From NCBI GenBank assembly GCA_964420975.1, contig CAYQVH010000018.1, positions 16,845 through 80,844 on the forward strand: a stretch of DNA of 64,000 bases, given 5' to 3'. This stretch comes from Accumulibacter sp964420975 (GTDB taxonomy: Bacteria; Pseudomonadota; Gammaproteobacteria; Burkholderiales; Rhodocyclaceae). Shown here piece after piece: positions 1 through 8,876 of this stretch. Under the pieces are notes generated by a model. That model worked only from the letters and a program-made list of their open reading frames with translations. It was not told the DNA's origin and did no database searches. Positions within the stretch are counted from its first letter, which is position 1. Each line of letters starts with the position of its first letter. Made by a program: the position numbers and the translations under genes.

Positions 1-189
1 CCACCGAACGGGGGGCAGTCGAAAGTGTTGGTCGCGAGCGCAAACGTGGCCGCCCCCTTCTCTTGAAGGGGAGCAAGAGCCTGCCCCGACCGTCTTTGAA
101 ATCCTTGTTTTCGACCGCTTGACCGGTTTATCGGCGGGCGAACACGCCGAGGGGTCGTCCGCGCCAAACCAAACCCCGCTTGATCCGCG

Positions 190-1128
190 TTACGCCTGAC
201 CCGGCAGCCGGCCGTCTCGCGGCGCAGGCGTCGCTGGCTGCGCCGTGCGCAGCAGGTAGTCGAGAAAGGCCTGCGCCGGCAAGGAGAGGATCTTGGTTTT
301 CAGATGGACGACCCGCCACGGCCGGCGTAGAGGGAAGCCGGCGACGTCGAGGAGGCAGACGCCGGCGGCGGCCGGGTCGAGCGGCAAGGCGAAGCGCGAC
401 AGGGCCGCCGGGCCCATGCCGCTGGCGACGAGGTCGCAGATCGCTTCGTTACTGTTGACCGTCAGCTTGACGTCGAGCTTCAGGCCGAGCTGCGCCAGAT
501 GGGCGTCGAGCGTGCGCCGCGAGCCGGAGCCAGATTCGCGCAGGATGAAGCGCTCGTGCGCCAAGTCCGCGAGCTCGACTGGGCGGCCAGCCGCCCAGTG
601 ACCCGCAGCCGCGATGATGACGATCTCGTTGTCCAGAAAGGGATGGCTGACGACATCGACGTCCTCTGGTGGATAGACCATGATATAGAGGTCGTCGAGG
701 TTGCTGCGCAGGCGCGAAATGACCCGGTCGCGGTCGCCGATCTCCATCTCGACGTCGATCGCCGGGAAACGACAGCAGAAAGCGCCGAGCATGCGCGGCA
801 GGAAGTGCCTCGCGGTGGTCACCAGCGCCAGCCGTAGCCGGCCGCGCTGCAGACCCTTGAGGTCGGCGATCGCCGACTCGAAGCGGTTCCAGACGTCGTC
901 GAGTTGTCGCACGCTCTTCAGCAGTTCCTCACCGGCGTCGGTCAGTGTCAGTTCGCGACCTTCGTGTTCGAAGAGCGGCAGCCCCAACGTGTCGACGATC
1001 TGCTTGATCTGCAGCGAGACGGCTGGCTGCGTCAGGTGTAGTACCGCCGCTGCTTTCGTGAAGCTGCGCTGCGCGGCGACTGCGGCAAAGGTTTCGAGCT
1101 GGCGGAAGGTCAGGCGGCGTCGCGGCAT
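190..1128 (-). CDS. LysR-family transcriptional regulator, CbbR-like
   Basis: A 312-residue LysR regulator. The N-terminal winged HTH is at about residues 5-65 (FRQLETFAAVAAQRSFTKAA, then LTQPAVSLQIKQI), followed by a periplasmic-binding-like effector domain from about residue 92. The effector domain resembles CbbR (RuBisCO operon regulator) in stretches such as NLDDLYIM, ESGSGSRRTL and SNEAICDLVASGMG, so CbbR-like is a family inference; no Calvin-cycle gene is in the window. It is transcribed away from the TerB-like gene. The 126-bp divergent gap holds an ATAAT/ATTAT inverted repeat suited to LysR autoregulation. The start ATG at 1128 gives a normal family length. Confidence 0.85.
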   Translation of the reverse strand: MPRRRLTFRQLETFAAVAAQRSFTKAAAVLHLTQPAVSLQIKQIVDTLGLPLFEHEGRELTLTDAGEELLKSVRQLDDVWNRFESAIADLKGLQRGRLRLALVTTARHFLPRMLGAFCCRFPAIDVEMEIGDRDRVISRLRSNLDDLYIMVYPPEDVDVVSHPFLDNEIVIIAAAGHWAAGRPVELADLAHERFILRESGSGSRRTLDAHLAQLGLKLDVKLTVNSNEAICDLVASGMGPAALSRFALPLDPAAAGVCLLDVAGFPLRRPWRVVHLKTKILSLPAQAFLDYLLRTAQPATPAPRDGRLPGQA

Positions 1129-1156
1129 ATATAAGCCATGGCAAATGGTGTCTCAC

Positions 1157-1178
1157 ATAATACCTCATTGGACATTAT
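1157..1178. promoter_or_regulatory. candidate LysR operator
   Basis: ATAAT (1157-1161) and ATTAT (1174-1178) form an inverted repeat with a 12-nt spacer between the divergent LysR and TerB-like genes. LysR-type proteins usually bind T-N11-A style dyads at such places. The assignment rests on position and symmetry only. Confidence 0.35.
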
Positions 1179-1254
1179 TTCATCCGGCCCAGACAATGGC
1201 GTCGTCGCGCTGGAAGGCCGACACCTGTTGAACCCACCGATCAGGAGAAACCCC

Positions 1255-1773
1255 ATGCGTCACTACCCCTCCGACAGCGCTGAAGCCATCGCCCGCGTCG
1301 TCTCTCTCGCCCTGCTTGCCGACGGAGGACTGGATAACAGCGAACTGCGAACCCTCGAACAGCGTGCGATTCTTGAGCAGCTGAAAGTTGGCGACGACAC
1401 CTTCGATCGGGTGCTGCACGAGTTCTGCGACGACGTGCTGCTCACGGCACGTGCGCCAAACGTCGGCCAGATCGAACTCGACGGCGACGTCATCGACGGT
1501 CTGCTTGCCGACATTGGCTCGCCTGCACTGCAAAGACAGGCGCTGCGTGCGATTCTCGACATCGTCGCTGCCGACCGCTGTCTCAACGGCGGCGAAGCCG
1601 TCCTGGTGTCGCAGGCACTCAGCCGCTGGCAGCTCGATCTGTGTGACGTGGCGGACGGCGAGCCGTGGCCAGTCGAACGTTCTTGCGCGCCGGAAGAGGA
1701 AGTATGGGCCGACTGGACGCCACCGTTTGCGTCTCGCTCCGGCTTCCGTCCCGCGTCAGCGCCGGCCGCCTAG
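1255..1773 (+). CDS. TerB-like tellurite-resistance-family protein
   Basis: A 172-residue soluble protein of TerB-like helical character (IARVVSLALLADGGLDNSELRTLEQ, later ALRAILDIVAADRCLNGGEAVLVSQALSRW). The repeated 'ADG.L...E' pattern is typical of TerB-fold acidic, metal-binding-like domains. The start is the ATG at 1255, preceded by AGGAG; a longer reading frame upstream lacks a ribosome site. Its 3' end overlaps the 3' end of the convergent livF gene by 18 bp. The C-terminal 35 residues look disordered. Tellurite resistance itself is not implied: TerB-like domains are widespread and mostly uncharacterised. Confidence 0.7.
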   Translation: MRHYPSDSAEAIARVVSLALLADGGLDNSELRTLEQRAILEQLKVGDDTFDRVLHEFCDDVLLTARAPNVGQIELDGDVIDGLLADIGSPALQRQALRAILDIVAADRCLNGGEAVLVSQALSRWQLDLCDVADGEPWPVERSCAPEEEVWADWTPPFASRSGFRPASAPAA

Positions 1774-2511
1774 CCCAAGGTAACTATTTATGACGCGGCG
1801 ATCGTCTGCCAGCTCGGCGCTCGTTCCGGAGAGCGCCAGCTCGCCGGTTTCGAGGACGTAGCCGTAGTCGGCGACCTGCAGCGCGGCGCGCGCGTTCTGC
1901 TCGACGAGGAGCATTGCGACGCCGCTTTTTCGCAGTCCGCTGATCGTCCGGAAGATCTCCTTGATCACCAGCGGTGCCAGGCCGAGGCTCGGTTCGTCGA
2001 GCAGCAGCAGGCGTGGCTTTGCCATCAGTGCGCGGCCCATCGCCAGCATCTGGCGCTCGCCGCCGGAGAGCGTGGCCGCGAGCTGCCGGCGACGCTCAAG
2101 CAGGCGAGGGAAGGTGTCGAACACCTGCTCGATCGTCTCCAGATGGTCACGGTGCCCGGCGCGATAGCGGTCGAAAGCACCAAGCAGCAGGTTGTCCTCG
2201 ACGCTCATTTCGGCAAACAGCTCGCGTTTCTCGGGAACCAGCGTCATCCCCTGGCGCACGCGCTGCTCGACGCTGCGCTGGCCGACGTTTCGTTCGCCGA
2301 GATAGGCGATCTCGCCACGCGCTGGCAGCAGGCCGATCAACGCCGCGAGCAGCGTCGTCTTGCCGGCGCCGTTGGGGCCGATGACGGTGACGATCTCGCC
2401 GCGATGCACGGTCAGCGAGACGCCGTGCAGCGCGTCGACCTTGCCGTAGCTCACCGCCAGCTCGCGGACCTCGAGCACGACCGGCCGCTCGTCGGTTTCC
2501 GGCGGGATCAT
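1756..2511 (-). CDS. livF: branched-chain amino-acid-type ABC transporter ATPase LivF
   Basis: A 251-residue ABC ATPase. It has a Walker A GPNGAGKTT near residue 45, the signature LSGGERQ, and Walker B LLLLDEPSLGL followed by the H-loop region LLVEQNARAAL. These features match LivF, the second ATPase of hydrophobic amino-acid or amide importers. The start overlaps the stop of the livM-livG fusion by 4 nt (ATGA), so translation is probably coupled. It is the last gene of a leftward livK-livH-livMG-livF operon. The substrate cannot be read from sequence; relatives import branched-chain amino acids, urea or short amides. Confidence 0.92.
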   Translation of the reverse strand: MIPPETDERPVVLEVRELAVSYGKVDALHGVSLTVHRGEIVTVIGPNGAGKTTLLAALIGLLPARGEIAYLGERNVGQRSVEQRVRQGMTLVPEKRELFAEMSVEDNLLLGAFDRYRAGHRDHLETIEQVFDTFPRLLERRRQLAATLSGGERQMLAMGRALMAKPRLLLLDEPSLGLAPLVIKEIFRTISGLRKSGVAMLLVEQNARAALQVADYGYVLETGELALSGTSAELADDRRVINSYLGLGGRR

Positions 2512-4280
2512 TCGACTCCCCCAAGATACGCTTCGACGACCAGCGGGTTGCGCTGGATTTCTTCCGGCAGTCCGACGGCGAGCTTGCGTCCGAACTCCAT
2601 GACGACGACGCGATCAGCCAGACCCATGACGAAATCCATGTCGTGCTCAACGAGCAGGATGCCCAGGCCCTCGTCCCGCAGACGGCGCAGCAGGTCGGCG
2701 AGCGCCTGCTTCTCCAGGTAACGGAGGCCGGCCGCCGGCTCGTCGAGCAGCAACAGGCAGGGATCGGCGGCCAGGGCGCGCGCGATTTCGACCAGGCGCT
2801 GCTTGCCGAGCGGCAGACTGCCGGCGGCTTCGTGCAGCTGTTCGCCCAGACCGCAGCGCTCGCTCTGCGCCGCCGCTTCGCGCAGGAGGCGCGCCTCCTC
2901 GTCGCGGTCGGCACGGCAGGCGGCGGCGACGTAGCCTTGGCTGCCGCGCAGGTGGGCGCCGATGGCGACATTTTCGAGCACGCTCATCGTCGGCAACAGG
3001 CGCACGTGCTGGAAAGTCCGGCTCATGCCGAGACGGGCGATCTGGCGCGCCGGCAGTGTTTCGATGCGGCGGCCGCGAAACGTCACTTCACCCGAGGTCA
3101 GCCGGTCGACGCCGGAGAGTCCGTTGAACAGCGTTGTTTTGCCGGCGCCGTTGGGGCCGATCAACGCCATCACCTCGCCGGCCTGAACCTGAAAACTGAC
3201 GCGATCGTTGGCGACCAGGCCACCGAAACGCTTGCTTGCGTCCTTGACGTCGAGCAGCGGCGACCCTCTCGTCGGCAGCGGCCGCCGCGTCAGCGCGGTC
3301 GCCTCGGGCAATCGCCGCCGCGGGCTGGGCGCCGCCGGCCAGAAGTGGGCGAGCAAGGGCCAGACGCCGTCACGCGCCCGCTGCAGGACGACGATCATCA
3401 ACAGCCCGAAAACGATCATCTCGAAGTTGCCGCTCTGCCCGAGCAGCCGCGGCAACCAGTCTTGCAACCACTGCTTGAGGATCGTGATCAGGGCGGCGCC
3501 GGCGATCGCTCCCCAAACGTGGGCGACGCCGCCGACGACGGCCATGAACAGGTACTCGATTCCCTGCGTCAGCGAAAACGGTGTCGGATTGACAAACCGC
3601 TGCAAGTGCGCGTACAGCCAGCCGGAGACGCTGGCGTAAAGCGCGGCGACGGTAAAGATGACGATCTTGGCGCGCGGCGTATGGACGCCCATCGCTTCGG
3701 CCATCAGCGAGCCGCCGCGCAGAGCGCGGATCGCGCGTCCCTCGCGGGAATCGAGCAGGTTGCGCGTCGCCAGGACGAAAAGCAGGAGCAGCCCCCAGAT
3801 GAGATAGAAGAATTCCCGTCCCGACCGAATCTCGTGCCCGGCAAGCGACAACGGCGGAATGCCGGTGATCCCGGTATGTCCGCCAAGCAGTTCGAGGTTG
3901 CCGAACAGGTAGTAGAAGCTGATGCCCCAGGCGATCGTCCCCAGCGGCAGGAAGTGCCCCGATAGCCGCAGGGTGACAAGGCCGAGCGAGACGGCGACGA
4001 GCGCCGTCAACAGCAGTCCGGCGGGGAGCGTCAACCACGGTGAAACGCCCAGCACGGTCGTCAGGTAGGCGGTCGTGTAGGCGCCGAGGCCGACGAACGC
4101 CGCCTGTCCGAACGAGGTCAGGCCGCCGACGCCGGTCAGCATCACCAGTCCGAGGGCAACGATCGCGTAGAGCCCGATGTAATTGAGCAGGGTGACGCTG
4201 AACTCGGGCAGCAGCAGGGGCGCCGCCGCGAGCACGGTCAGCAGGCCGCCGGCCGTCGCCGCCTGCCAGTGGCGGCTCAT
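2508..4280 (-). CDS. fused LivM permease - LivG ATPase
   Basis: A 590-residue fusion. Residues 1 to about 300 are a LivM-type permease with many hydrophobic helices and the LTGVGGLTSFGQAAFVGLGAY signature region. After a proline/arginine-rich linker (about 310-340), a complete LivG-type ATPase follows: GPNGAGKTT Walker A, LPLGKQRLVEIARAL signature, LLLLDEPAAGL Walker B and VEHDMDFVMGLADRVVVME. Separate livM and livG genes are the usual arrangement, but fusions occur in this family. It overlaps livH (upstream) and livF (downstream) by 4 nt each, so the cassette is tightly coupled. It would form the second permease subunit and one ATPase at the inner membrane. Confidence 0.93.
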   Translation of the reverse strand: MSRHWQAATAGGLLTVLAAAPLLLPEFSVTLLNYIGLYAIVALGLVMLTGVGGLTSFGQAAFVGLGAYTTAYLTTVLGVSPWLTLPAGLLLTALVAVSLGLVTLRLSGHFLPLGTIAWGISFYYLFGNLELLGGHTGITGIPPLSLAGHEIRSGREFFYLIWGLLLLFVLATRNLLDSREGRAIRALRGGSLMAEAMGVHTPRAKIVIFTVAALYASVSGWLYAHLQRFVNPTPFSLTQGIEYLFMAVVGGVAHVWGAIAGAALITILKQWLQDWLPRLLGQSGNFEMIVFGLLMIVVLQRARDGVWPLLAHFWPAAPSPRRRLPEATALTRRPLPTRGSPLLDVKDASKRFGGLVANDRVSFQVQAGEVMALIGPNGAGKTTLFNGLSGVDRLTSGEVTFRGRRIETLPARQIARLGMSRTFQHVRLLPTMSVLENVAIGAHLRGSQGYVAAACRADRDEEARLLREAAAQSERCGLGEQLHEAAGSLPLGKQRLVEIARALAADPCLLLLDEPAAGLRYLEKQALADLLRRLRDEGLGILLVEHDMDFVMGLADRVVVMEFGRKLAVGLPEEIQRNPLVVEAYLGGVE

Positions 4281-5311
4281 GGTTCTTCCACGTGCGGCGT
4301 CTTCAGCGAGCGCCAGAGCAGCACCGGGAGGATCAGCGTGAACACGATGACCTCCTTGAAGGCGCTCGCCCAGAACGACGAATACGCTTCGAGCAGGCCG
4401 ACCAACACGGCGCCGGCGGCAGCCAGGGGATAGCTGGCGAGACCGCCGATGATCGCGCCGACGAAACCCTTGAGGCCGATCAGAAAGCCCGAGTCGTAGT
4501 ACACGGTGGTGATCGGTGAAATCAGGATTCCCGAGAGGGCGCCAATCGCCGCTGCGAGACCAAACGAGAGTCTCCCGGCGAGCGTTCCGGAAATGCCCAT
4601 CAGCCGGGCGCCGGTACGGTTCATTGCCGTTGCCCGCAAGGCCTTGCCGTAAATCGTCCGTTCAAAGAAAAGGTAGAGGGCGACAATCAGCAGCAGGCTG
4701 GCGACGATCACCAGCAGCGTCTGACCCTGCAGCACGGTGTTGCCGAGTTCAAAGCTGACGTCGGTGAAGGCCGGCGTACGCGAGCCTTCAGCGCCGAAGA
4801 AGAGGAGACCGAGTCCGACCAGCGCGACATGGATGGCGACCGAAACGATCAGCAGAACGAGAATCGACGCTTCGGCAACCGGTTGATAGGCGAGGCGGTA
4901 AATCATCGGCCCCAGCGGAACGACCAGCATCAGGCAAAGCACGATCTGCAGCGGCAGCGGCAGCGTCGCAGCCGAAACGGCGAGCAGCGCGCCGGCGAGC
5001 AATAGCGGCGCGCCGCAATTGACCAGCAGGATCAGCGGCAGCCGCCCGTAGTGCCGGTTGCGCAACGCCCGCGTCCCGTCGATCAGGGCAATCACCGTGC
5101 CCAGCGCGAGCAACAGCCAGAGCGTCGCCGGCAGCCGATCGGCCTGCAAGCTCGCCAGCGTCAGCGCGCCAAAGGCGACGAACTCGCCCTGCGGAATGAA
5201 GATCACGCGCGTGACGGCAAAGACGAGCACCAGCGCCAGCGCCAGCAGCGCGTAAATGGCGCCGTTGCTCAGACCGTCCTGTCCGAGCAGCAGTGCAATC
5301 TGCAAGTCCAT
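4277..5311 (-). CDS. livH: ABC transporter permease LivH
   Basis: A 344-residue inner-membrane permease of the LivH type, with about eight hydrophobic segments and the family region LSNGAIYALLALALVLVFAVTRVIFIPQGEF at the N-terminus. The central GKALRATAMNRTGARLMGI matches the cytoplasmic coupling loop that contacts the ATPases. It lies 76 bp downstream of the substrate-binding protein gene and overlaps the livM-livG fusion by 4 nt. It pairs with the LivM half of the fusion to form the channel. It is slightly longer than the classic LivH of about 300 residues because of an extra hydrophilic loop near residues 75-95. Confidence 0.92.
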   Translation of the reverse strand: MDLQIALLLGQDGLSNGAIYALLALALVLVFAVTRVIFIPQGEFVAFGALTLASLQADRLPATLWLLLALGTVIALIDGTRALRNRHYGRLPLILLVNCGAPLLLAGALLAVSAATLPLPLQIVLCLMLVVPLGPMIYRLAYQPVAEASILVLLIVSVAIHVALVGLGLLFFGAEGSRTPAFTDVSFELGNTVLQGQTLLVIVASLLLIVALYLFFERTIYGKALRATAMNRTGARLMGISGTLAGRLSFGLAAAIGALSGILISPITTVYYDSGFLIGLKGFVGAIIGGLASYPLAAAGAVLVGLLEAYSSFWASAFKEVIVFTLILPVLLWRSLKTPHVEEP

Positions 5312-5387
5312 GCCGATTATCCCGTCGCGCCAGCGGCGGCCGACGCGCAGGCAGCGGCCGCCTTCCGCCGCCGCCGCGCAACGCGGG

Positions 5388-6536
5388 CTACTTGACCAGC
5401 TTCCAGCTGCCGCCTTCGATCTTCACCATTACTCGCGAGCGCTGGTCAAAACCCAAGTGGTCCTGCGCGCTGAGGTTGAAAACGCCGTGCGCCACGGTCA
5501 GGTTACGCGTGTTTTCGAGACTTTCGCGCAGCGCCCGGCGGAATTCCGGCGTCCCTGGCGACGCCTTCTTGAGGGCCGCCGGGACAGCGTTGGCGAGCAG
5601 CTTGCCGGCGTCCCAGGCGTGGGCGCCGAAGGTCGACACGCTGCCTTTCCCATGCACGGCTTCGTAGGCATTCACGTACTCGAGCGCAGCCTTCTTCACC
5701 GGGTTGCTGTCCGGCAACTGTGCGGCGACAAGCACCGGACCCGCGGGGAAGAACGTGCCCTCGCAATCCTTGCCGCAAACCCGTAGAAAGTCGGCGTTGG
5801 CAACCCCGTGCGTCTGGTAAAGGACTCCATTGTAGCCCTTCTCCTTCAGCGATTTCTGCGGCAGAGCGGCGGGCGTCCCGGCACCGCCGATGAGCACGGC
5901 GTCGGGTTTGGCGGCGAGAATCTTCAGGATCTGACCGGTGACCGTCGTGTCCGAGCGGTTGAAGCGTTCGTTGGCGACGATCTGGATCTTGCGCGCTTCG
6001 GCGATCTTTGAGAACTCGTTCCACCAGCCTTCGCCGTAAGCGTCGGCAAAGCCGATATACGCCACCGTCCGCACCTGGCTGTCGAGCATGTGCTGGACGA
6101 TCGCGGTCGCCATCTGCGCGTCGTTCTGCGGCGTCTTGAATACCCAGGCGCGCTTGGCGTCCATCGGCTCGATGATCCGTGACGACGCCGCCATCGCGAT
6201 CATCGGGGTTTCGGCCTCGGCGACGGCGTCGATCATCGCCAGCGAATTGGGCGACGTCGTCGAGCCGATGATGACGTCGACCTTGTTCTCGGCGATCAGC
6301 TTGCGCGTGTTCTTCACTGCCGTCGTCGTATCCGAGGCGTCGTCGAGGACGAGGTAATTCACTTTCTGGCCGGCAATCGTCGTCGGCAGCAGGGCCACCG
6401 TATTTTTCTCCGGAATCCCCAATGACGCTGCCGGACCGGTCGCCGACAGCGTCACGCCGACGTTGATCTCGGCGTGCACAGCGCCGGCGACGATCGTCGC
6501 CGCGGCGGTCAGCCAGGCCGCAAGTGTCCTTCTCAT
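5388..6536 (-). CDS. periplasmic substrate-binding protein, LivK-like
   Basis: A 382-residue type I periplasmic binding protein (INVGVTLSATGPAASLGIPEKN, then VDVIIGSTTSPNSLAMIDAVAEAETPMIAMAAS). The signal peptide is MRRTLAAWLTAAATIVAGAVHA with cleavage before EINVG. The ATG at 6536 was chosen because it starts that signal peptide and has GGGAGGAC at a good distance; in-frame codons further upstream do not. It delivers the ligand to the LivH/LivMG/LivF importer encoded directly downstream. The TSUP permease gene ends 70 bp upstream on the same strand, so the two may share a transcript. The ligand is unknown; homologues bind branched-chain amino acids or aromatic acids. Confidence 0.9.
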   Translation of the reverse strand: MRRTLAAWLTAAATIVAGAVHAEINVGVTLSATGPAASLGIPEKNTVALLPTTIAGQKVNYLVLDDASDTTTAVKNTRKLIAENKVDVIIGSTTSPNSLAMIDAVAEAETPMIAMAASSRIIEPMDAKRAWVFKTPQNDAQMATAIVQHMLDSQVRTVAYIGFADAYGEGWWNEFSKIAEARKIQIVANERFNRSDTTVTGQILKILAAKPDAVLIGGAGTPAALPQKSLKEKGYNGVLYQTHGVANADFLRVCGKDCEGTFFPAGPVLVAAQLPDSNPVKKAALEYVNAYEAVHGKGSVSTFGAHAWDAGKLLANAVPAALKKASPGTPEFRRALRESLENTRNLTVAHGVFNLSAQDHLGFDQRSRVMVKIEGGSWKLVK

Positions 6537-6606
6537 CGTTCCCGTCCTCCCTCTGGTCGAAGCGCAACAAACCCCCATTGTGCGGCCATGGGAATCGCCA
6601 GACAAG

Positions 6607-7386
6607 TTAAACGAAGGTGTCGTAAGCGAAACGCGCGATGAAGACGCCGACGACGAGCAGAAAGGCGCGGCGGACGAAGGCGCTGCCGTGGCGCAACGCG
6701 AGGTACGTGCCGACCAGCGAGCCGACGACGTTGCAACTCGCCATCAGTACCGCCAGCGGCAGCAGCAAGTGGTCGTGCGGAATGAAATACGCCAGGGCCG
6801 CCAGATTGGTCGCCACATTGACCACCTTCGCCGCCGCCGAGGCGTGCAGAAAATCGAAACCGAAGAAGCGAATAAAGAGAAAAATCAGGAAGCTGCCGGT
6901 CGCCGGCCCGAAAAAGCCGTCGTAAAAACCGATCGCGCCGCCGACCAGCAGCGCGTAGGCAAATTCACGACGGCCGCTGTGTTGCGGGCGGTGCACGGCG
7001 CCAAAGTCGCGGCGCCAGTAGATGTAGGCGGCGGCGCCAATCAGCAGAAGCAGGATCAACGGCCGCAGCAGCGCCGGTGGCAACCGGGCGACCGCCATCG
7101 CGCCGAGATACGAGCAGGAGAACGCCGCCGCCGCCGCGGGCAAGGTCGTTCGCCACGGCATGCGAATGCGGCGCGCGTAGCGCCAGGCCGCGTTGCTGGT
7201 TCCGAAGACGCTCGAAAACTTGTTGGTACCAAACAGCGTCGCCGCGCTCTCCTGCGGCAAGGCGCCGAACAACGCCGGAATCTGCACCAGCCCCCCGCCT
7301 CCGGCGACGGAATCAATAAAGCCGGCGAGCACCGCTGCGACCGCCAGCACACCCAGTGGCAGCGGGTCGAGGCCGGCAATCGTCAC
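6607..7386 (-). CDS. TSUP (TauE/SafE) family membrane permease
   Basis: A 259-residue polytopic membrane protein with about eight hydrophobic helices. It carries the paired TSUP motifs: AGFIDSVAGGGGLVQIPAL in the first half and GGAIGFYDGFFGPATGSFLIFLFI in the second. Members export sulfite, sulfoacetate or other small organic anions. It starts with GTG at 7384-7386, directly next to the stop of tam, so the two are very likely co-transcribed and coupled. The substrate is not predictable from sequence. The liv importer genes follow 70 bp downstream on the same strand. Confidence 0.85.
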   Translation of the reverse strand: MTIAGLDPLPLGVLAVAAVLAGFIDSVAGGGGLVQIPALFGALPQESAATLFGTNKFSSVFGTSNAAWRYARRIRMPWRTTLPAAAAAFSCSYLGAMAVARLPPALLRPLILLLLIGAAAYIYWRRDFGAVHRPQHSGRREFAYALLVGGAIGFYDGFFGPATGSFLIFLFIRFFGFDFLHASAAAKVVNVATNLAALAYFIPHDHLLLPLAVLMASCNVVGSLVGTYLALRHGSAFVRRAFLLVVGVFIARFAYDTFV

Positions 7387-8160
7387 TCAGCGCTGCGCCA
7401 GCAAAAACAGGCGCCGGAACGGAAACAGCGTCGTTCCGTTCGGTTGCCGCGGGTACGCGACACGCAGGCGCGCCCGGTACGCGGCGAGAAAATGCTCGGC
7501 CGTCGCCGCGTCGAGGCGTGCCAGATAAGGCCGCAAGGTCGTTCCCTGCATCCAGTCGAGCAGGCCGTCGTCGCCGGCGAGGGCGTGCAGATACGTCGTT
7601 TCCCAGATCGAAAGCTGGCGGCAGTACGGCGCCAGCAAGTCGAAATAGTCCCTGGCGGCAAGCACGGCACCGAGGCGAACGCCGGCGAACGCCGCCTGCC
7701 AGCCGGGATCACCCGCCAGGTCGACGAGGATCTGGTGCGACGGCGCGTCGAAGTTGGCCGGCATCTGCACCGCCAGCACGCCGTTTTCGGCGAGCTGATC
7801 CAACAACTGCGGCAACAGGCGCTCGTGATGCGGCAGCCAGTGCAGCGCCGCGTTCGAGAAGATCAGCCCAGGCGGTTGCGCCGCCTGCCAGTCGGCAATG
7901 TCGCCCGCCTCCCAGACGATCCGCTCGGCCGGCGTCGCCGCCGCTTGGCCGAGCATCGCTGCGTCACTGTCGATCGCCGTGATCTGCGCCGATGGCCAGC
8001 GCGCAGCGAGCAGGCGCGTAATGTTGCCGGCGCCGCAGCCGAGATCGACGATCGTGGCGACATCGCCAGCGACGATTTCCCCGGCTCGGGCCAGCAGGTC
8101 GAGCGCCGGCCGCCGGCGCTCTGCGGCGTACTTCAGATAGAGATCCGGATCCCAGCCCAT
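7387..8160 (-). CDS. tam: trans-aconitate 2-methyltransferase
   Basis: A 257-residue class I SAM methyltransferase matching Tam in length and N-terminus (MGWDPDLYLKYAAERRRPALDLLARA). Motif I is VDLGCGAGNITRLLAARWP, followed by ITAIDSDAAML (acidic residue for the SAM ribose) and FSNAALHWLPHHERLLPQLLDQLAENGVLAVQMPANF, all typical of the family. Tam methylates trans-aconitate, a toxic isomer formed spontaneously from cis-aconitate that inhibits aconitase. It is the first gene of the leftward block; the TSUP gene begins immediately after its stop. A 239-bp divergent region separates it from the cytochrome c gene. Confidence 0.88.
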   Translation of the reverse strand: MGWDPDLYLKYAAERRRPALDLLARAGEIVAGDVATIVDLGCGAGNITRLLAARWPSAQITAIDSDAAMLGQAAATPAERIVWEAGDIADWQAAQPPGLIFSNAALHWLPHHERLLPQLLDQLAENGVLAVQMPANFDAPSHQILVDLAGDPGWQAAFAGVRLGAVLAARDYFDLLAPYCRQLSIWETTYLHALAGDDGLLDWMQGTTLRPYLARLDAATAEHFLAAYRARLRVAYPRQPNGTTLFPFRRLFLLAQR

Positions 8161-8286
8161 CGACTTCCTCCCTTCATGGCGGCTGACGGCGCCGTCGCCC
8201 GCGCGACCGCCGTCAGTATGCGCCTGCTTTCATCGCTACTGGCATCGGCGTCAACACTCCGTCCGGCCGGCGTTTAGTCTCCGCAG

Positions 8287-8300
8287 TTGACATTGATCAC
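8287..8300. promoter_or_regulatory. candidate FNR/CRP-type box
   Basis: TTGACATTGATCAC resembles the FNR/ANR dyad TTGAT-N4-ATCAA with two mismatches. It sits about 100 bp upstream of a cytochrome c gene, which would suit oxygen control. It is a single site recognised by eye, so support is weak. Confidence 0.3.
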
Positions 8301-8399
8301 AAAAGGGTCAAATTTCCGTCATCTTGTTTGCTCGTCGAGCAGGCGAGCAGTTAAGTTAGCAGTGGATGGGGCATACAACGTGACGAGGAGGAAAAAAGT

Positions 8400-8816
8400 A
8401 TGAACCGAAAGGTGATCAACATTCTGGTGCTGGCTGCCTGGGTAGCCGGAGGCGAGGGAATTGCCGGCGAACGCATCGATCTCGGCAAGGCTGAGTACGA
8501 GTCAAACTGCGTCCTCTGTCACGGGCGCGACCTCAAGGGCGGCGCGTATGTCGATTTTCTAAAGGTTACGCCGCCCGATCTATCGCAGCTGGCGAAGAAG
8601 AACGGCGGCGTGTTTCCGGTCGAACGGGTGTATGCGATGATCGACGGCCGCCAGGAAGTCAAGGCCCACGGTGGTCGCGACATGCCGATCTGGGGCCGGG
8701 ATTATCAGCTCAAAGCCGCACAGCACTACGTCGACGTCGCCTACGATCCGGAAACTTTTATTCGTGGTCGCATCCTGGCGCTGATCGACTATCTGAATCG
8801 AATGCAAAGCAGATAG
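8400..8816 (+). CDS. periplasmic class I cytochrome c
   Basis: A 138-residue secreted mono-haem cytochrome c. An N-terminal signal peptide ends near GEGIAGE, the haem-attachment motif CVLCH follows near residue 38, and a candidate axial Met lies in GGRDMPIWG. The start ATG has a strong GAGGAGG site. It probably shuttles electrons in the periplasm; no oxidase or reductase gene lies next to it, so the partner is unknown. A possible FNR-type box lies upstream. Downstream on the same strand, 60 bp away, is a DMT permease that is probably functionally unrelated. Confidence 0.9.
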   Translation: MNRKVINILVLAAWVAGGEGIAGERIDLGKAEYESNCVLCHGRDLKGGAYVDFLKVTPPDLSQLAKKNGGVFPVERVYAMIDGRQEVKAHGGRDMPIWGRDYQLKAAQHYVDVAYDPETFIRGRILALIDYLNRMQSR

Positions 8817-8876
8817 GTGGGCGATTGCCGCCAATAGCCGCGATAATCCCCCTCTCTTGCCTCGCGGGGTACTCGG

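Noticed and set aside
2643..3965. Long rightward open frame (440 codons) opposite livG/livM
   Set aside because: It is an antisense shadow of the livM-livG fusion in GC-rich DNA; no ribosome site, no family features and a Gln/Arg-rich composition.
6463..8277. Rightward open frame of 604 codons opposite livK, TSUP and tam
   Set aside because: It spans three well-supported genes on the other strand and has low-complexity Arg/Gln-rich translation, typical of high-GC antisense frames.
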